Assembly (NCBI GenBank): GCA_035653615.1
Contig: DASRBN010000003.1
Coordinates: 147,931 to 211,930 of the forward strand
Direction: 5' to 3'
Source of the DNA: Ktedonobacteraceae bacterium
GTDB lineage: Bacteria > Chloroflexota > Ktedonobacteria > Ktedonobacterales > Ktedonobacteraceae
Length of the DNA: 64,000 bases
Within the stretch, counting starts at the first letter, position 1. Each line of letters opens with the position of its first letter. The position numbers and the translations under genes were made by a program. This document shows, piece by piece, positions 61,750-64,000 of the stretch. Under the pieces are notes generated by a model. The model had not been told where the DNA came from and ran no database searches. It saw only the letters and a program-made list of their open reading frames with translations.

Positions 61750-62853
61750 CTAACCCACAATCATTGGAAAATTGATCCCAGGGTTGGAGGCGTTGGTCGT
61801 ATAGTGCCAACGTTGCGCGCCGTTGCTGTCCTGCAGAGCATAGACAGCGCCATTGTCCTCTACATAGACCATTCCACCGGCAACCAGGGGTGAGGACGCC
61901 TGGCTCCCGATACTGCCACCACTGACATCGGCCTGCCAGCGCTTAGAGCCGTCGCTTGCCTGTAATGCCTCGATTTTACCGGACGCCAGAGCTACTATAT
62001 ACACTGTATTGTTTGCTACTGTGGCTACGTATGGATCGATTTCTCCGCTGGAAGCATGCCAGGTCTGTGTTCCATCGCGACCTGCCAGCGCGTAGACGGT
62101 TCCGGTGTCAGCGTTCGCTATATATAGATTATCTCCGTCAACGACAGGCGCTCCAATGATTCCTGAACTTCCAATACTGGTATGCCAGGCGACAGACCCA
62201 TCACTGGCTCGCAAAGAGTAAATGCTTCCATTGGAAGCACTCATGTAGAGATTTCCATCGACAAAAGTCGGTGCGGACAGCCTATTCTTACCTGGAGAAT
62301 AGCGCCAGCGTATACGGCCGGTAATCGCGTTCAAAGCGTAGAGCGTACTCTCAGAGCCATCGACGCTCGATCCGACCACATACACACTATCGCCATATAC
62401 ATGCAATGAAGTCAAAACAGGCTGGCTCGCATAGTACATCCATCGCGGTGTCCCTTGAGTGGCGCTCAAGGCGTAGACGACGTGATCATCAATGCCAGCT
62501 GCATAGAGTGTATCATTAACAACCTGCAAGTTGGGCACTCCTACTTTCGCGTTGTTGATATCCAACTTCCACATCTTGGAACCATTATTTGCTCCTAGTG
62601 TGTAAATGGAACCGGTCAGCGTACTTACAACATACACGATCCCATTACTCACAACAGGCTCAGCAAGACCGGCACTTTCGGTATCCGTATGCCAGAGTAC
62701 AGAGCCATCACTTGCCTTCAGCGCGTAAACGATACCTGAACCTGAAGTCAGGTTCGAACCGGCGGCATAGATAATCCGATTACTTTCCGTTAGTGAGAGG
62801 TTCGTTACCGTGGTCTGATAATGCCATCGAACTGCACCGGTATTCGCCTGCAA
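61750..62853 (-). CDS. PQQ-type beta-propeller repeat protein, N-terminus missing or disrupted
   Basis: A protein of at least 367 residues made of about nine propeller blades of the PQQ type (e.g. VYALKASDGSVLWHTD, IYTLGANNGSKMWKLD, IYSLRASDGSVAWHTS). The first blade starts mid-strand. The frame remains open upstream for 16 more codons to a TAA near 62903-62905, without ATG or GTG there. Further upstream in the same frame, an ATG with AGAGG begins 24 codons that end at this TAA, so a nonsense change may have split the gene. It has no signal peptide in its present form. TTG 62853 is the nominal start. Confidence 0.6.
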   Translation of the reverse strand: MQANTGAVRWHYQTTVTNLSLTESNRIIYAAGSNLTSGSGIVYALKASDGSVLWHTDTESAGLAEPVVSNGIVYVVSTLTGSIYTLGANNGSKMWKLDINNAKVGVPNLQVVNDTLYAAGIDDHVVYALSATQGTPRWMYYASQPVLTSLHVYGDSVYVVGSSVDGSESTLYALNAITGRIRWRYSPGKNRLSAPTFVDGNLYMSASNGSIYSLRASDGSVAWHTSIGSSGIIGAPVVDGDNLYIANADTGTVYALAGRDGTQTWHASSGEIDPYVATVANNTVYIVALASGKIEALQASDGSKRWQADVSGGSIGSQASSPLVAGGMVYVEDNGAVYALQDSNGAQRWHYTTNASNPGINFPMIVG

Positions 62854-63225
62854 TGCATAGCTCTTGTTGTCCTCCTCTTCTACTATTCCGAAAATATATT
62901 GTTATGCGTGAATGGCGCGAAAGATATTGCCAGAAACAGGTCGCGGATATGAGTTAGCCGGAAATCGGAAGTGATTCATCCTCTACTTGCTTGAAACTTG
63001 TTTTGCTATTGCTGAGTAACGGTGGGGATACTAAATGGTGGAGGCAATCTTATCTACTTACTGAAACTCCTTCTCTCTCTCATGGTGTATACTCTCCTGG
63101 GAAATGCCCTGGTAGTTCATAGCCATTCACTTCATTTGAGTGAGCCATCAATCCCTACGAACAAATCCAATATCAAGGTTGATCAATTCAGATGCCTCTG
63201 TTGCTGATCCATACGTTTATCTCTG
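62854..63225. other. 372-bp stretch without a supported gene
   Basis: Upstream end of the propeller gene and a spacer to the immunity-like gene. A 61-codon frame (63022-63207, plus) has one hydrophobic segment but no ribosome-binding site or homology that I recognise. No repeats of families A-E are present. Confidence 0.5.
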
Positions 63226-63507
63226 TCAGGTTCTGTATTTCGGCGTTTTAGGAACCCGCGGTCTCACCCCAACATTCACTTCTTTGCCGTTGTGGAAAAG
63301 AGAAGCGGTGCAGCCCTCCCAGGCATAGACGGTAATGCTTGTCTCCGAATCATCGATCTCGACAACTCCTTGCATGGGACTGTGTAAGAGCAGTGTAAAA
63401 TTTGTATGGGGTCCCATGGCATAGATTTCTCCCCATGGCTCCAGTACGAACGTAATTGTTCTCTCTCGTGAGTTGGAAACCGTCACTGAAACTTCGTACT
63501 CTTGCAT
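63226..63507 (-). CDS. Small protein, candidate immunity protein
   Basis: A 93-residue beta-rich protein (YEVSVTVSNSRERTITFVLE, FTLLLHSPMQGVVEI, ASLFHNGKEVNVGV). It begins 6 bases after the stop of the toxin-like gene on the same strand. Immunity genes of polymorphic toxins usually have this place and size. I recognise no family, so the role rests on context. Confidence 0.5.
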   Translation of the reverse strand: MQEYEVSVTVSNSRERTITFVLEPWGEIYAMGPHTNFTLLLHSPMQGVVEIDDSETSITVYAWEGCTASLFHNGKEVNVGVRPRVPKTPKYRT

Positions 63508-63513
63508 ACGCTC

Positions 63514-64000
63514 TCACTTTCCTCTCAGGAGGTCAGCGACCCATTGCATCAGGTCAGCTCGACCAGCAGCACTCGGGTTTGAAGGATTGGCCTGCATTAC
63601 TTCGCGATAGAAATCGGCCCAATCTTGTGCCATCTCTGGTGTAACTCCAGCTTGTCGCATTTCATCTTCTGTTATTTGCCCAATTCTCGCCCTGGCCGCA
63701 TCATTCCCAGTACCCCACTTCATAACATCCTTGCCAAACTGATTCCGAGTCATGCCTGCTGGATGTTCAGGCGGATTTGGCTGTCCGCCAGGAGATGAAG
63801 GATCATTACCTCCACAAGTATTATGGACCACCCACTGCCCCATCCCCACCGTGAAGGTGTGATCCTGGGCCACCTCCAGATTATACATCACCCTGACCCC
63901 CGGCACACTCTTCCACCCCGTCACGACCCCATAGGTGCCATTGGCCCGCAAGACGTGCATGCCCAGCTTGATCTGCCCCACTGGCAAGAAGCCACGCTCC
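63514..64000 (-). CDS. Polymorphic toxin C-terminus with HINT-type pretoxin domain (cut by window edge)
   Basis: The frame is open to the window edge; 162 residues are visible. The first ~55 residues (GQIKLGMHVLRANGTYG, VMYNLEVAQDHTFTVGMGQWVVHN) are the end of a pretoxin HINT domain; the terminal His-Asn is the self-cleavage point. After a Pro/Gly linker, GMTRNQFGKDVMKWGTGND, ITEDEMRQAGVTPEMAQDWADFYREV and PSAAGRADLMQWVADLL form a small helical domain that resembles DUF4951 at the ends of polymorphic toxins. The toxic activity is unknown. The rest of the gene (delivery and RHS-like parts) lies beyond 64000. Confidence 0.7.
   Translation of the reverse strand, partial: ERGFLPVGQIKLGMHVLRANGTYGVVTGWKSVPGVRVMYNLEVAQDHTFTVGMGQWVVHNTCGGNDPSSPGGQPNPPEHPAGMTRNQFGKDVMKWGTGNDAARARIGQITEDEMRQAGVTPEMAQDWADFYREVMQANPSNPSAAGRADLMQWVADLLRGK

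Noticed and set aside
62745..62765. tRNA-like GGTTCGAACC sequence
   Set aside because: It lies inside the propeller coding sequence and no acceptor or anticodon stems surround it.
63022..63207. 61-codon plus-strand frame with one hydrophobic segment
   Set aside because: No ribosome-binding site, no recognisable family, and ends in an unusual Cys-rich tail; likely chance.

Overview
The window reads as a chromosomal segment of a heterotrophic, soil-type bacterium, most probably Ktedonobacteria (Chloroflexota). The basis is the gene mix (DUF4012 protein, NqrB/RnfD-type flavin reductase, paired TPR proteins, MocR regulator, secreted beta-propeller proteins, FHA-PrsW fusion, type II PKS-like ketosynthase pair) and a very high load of short palindromic repeats, including the one that translates as CHSERSEES / ILRCAQND. 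No rRNA, tRNA, CRISPR array, integrase or transposase was seen. The taxonomy is inference; no marker gene is present.

Layout. 1-3.5 kb (minus): a GH5-like secreted glycosidase cut by the left edge and a DUF4012 membrane protein. 3.7-6.2 kb: a solitary adenine-specific DNA methyltransferase. 6.2-9.0 kb (minus): a flavin electron-transfer operon (FMN-binding protein, ApbE, NqrB/RnfD-FAD/NAD reductase fusion). 9.3-12.5 kb: two convergent secreted proteins, one with a serine beta-lactamase-like domain. 12.9-20.8 kb: FGGY kinase, SnoaL-like protein, alpha/beta-hydrolase, then a translationally coupled ketosynthase and chain-length-factor pair followed by an aromatic FAD hydroxylase. 20.9-32.3 kb: secreted propeller-like protein, GT-C glycosyltransferase, SCP2 protein, amine oxidase, glycogen-debranching-type enzyme, mercuric-reductase-like enzyme and CHAP amidase. 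32.7-40.1 kb: a signalling block with a COG2187 kinase, two NTPases and an ECF-like sigma factor. One NTPase is a degenerate RelA/SpoT homologue fused to a STAND-like ATPase. 40.2-46 kb: MocR regulator, IF-2B-like protein, GGCT-like membrane fusion, GYD protein and YvcK. 46.2-55.3 kb: two paralogous TPR proteins, then a tight housekeeping run (RlmD/TrmA-type methyltransferase, Maf, GluQ-type synthetase, MscS channel, NadD, DUF951). 55.6-64 kb: MFS exporter, HExxH membrane protein, P-loop kinase, Phd/RelE toxin-antitoxin pair with its own promoter and terminator, FHA-PrsW protease, PQQ-type propeller, and at the right edge the C-terminus of a HINT-type polymorphic toxin with a candidate immunity gene.

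At least five repeat families (called A to E here) are scattered through the window. A forms perfect 24-35 bp-arm palindromes. B is a 45-bp unit inserted in the same reading frame in three unrelated proteins. C is a 176-bp inverted-repeat element carrying an A palindrome, sitting in frame inside the alpha/beta-hydrolase gene. D is a hairpin whose first bases supply the stop codon of three genes. E is a roughly 33-bp unit found in frame in three proteins.

The strongest leads are the RelA-like/STAND fusion with its neighbours, the ketosynthase/chain-length-factor locus without a visible acyl carrier protein, and the in-frame behaviour of the repeats.
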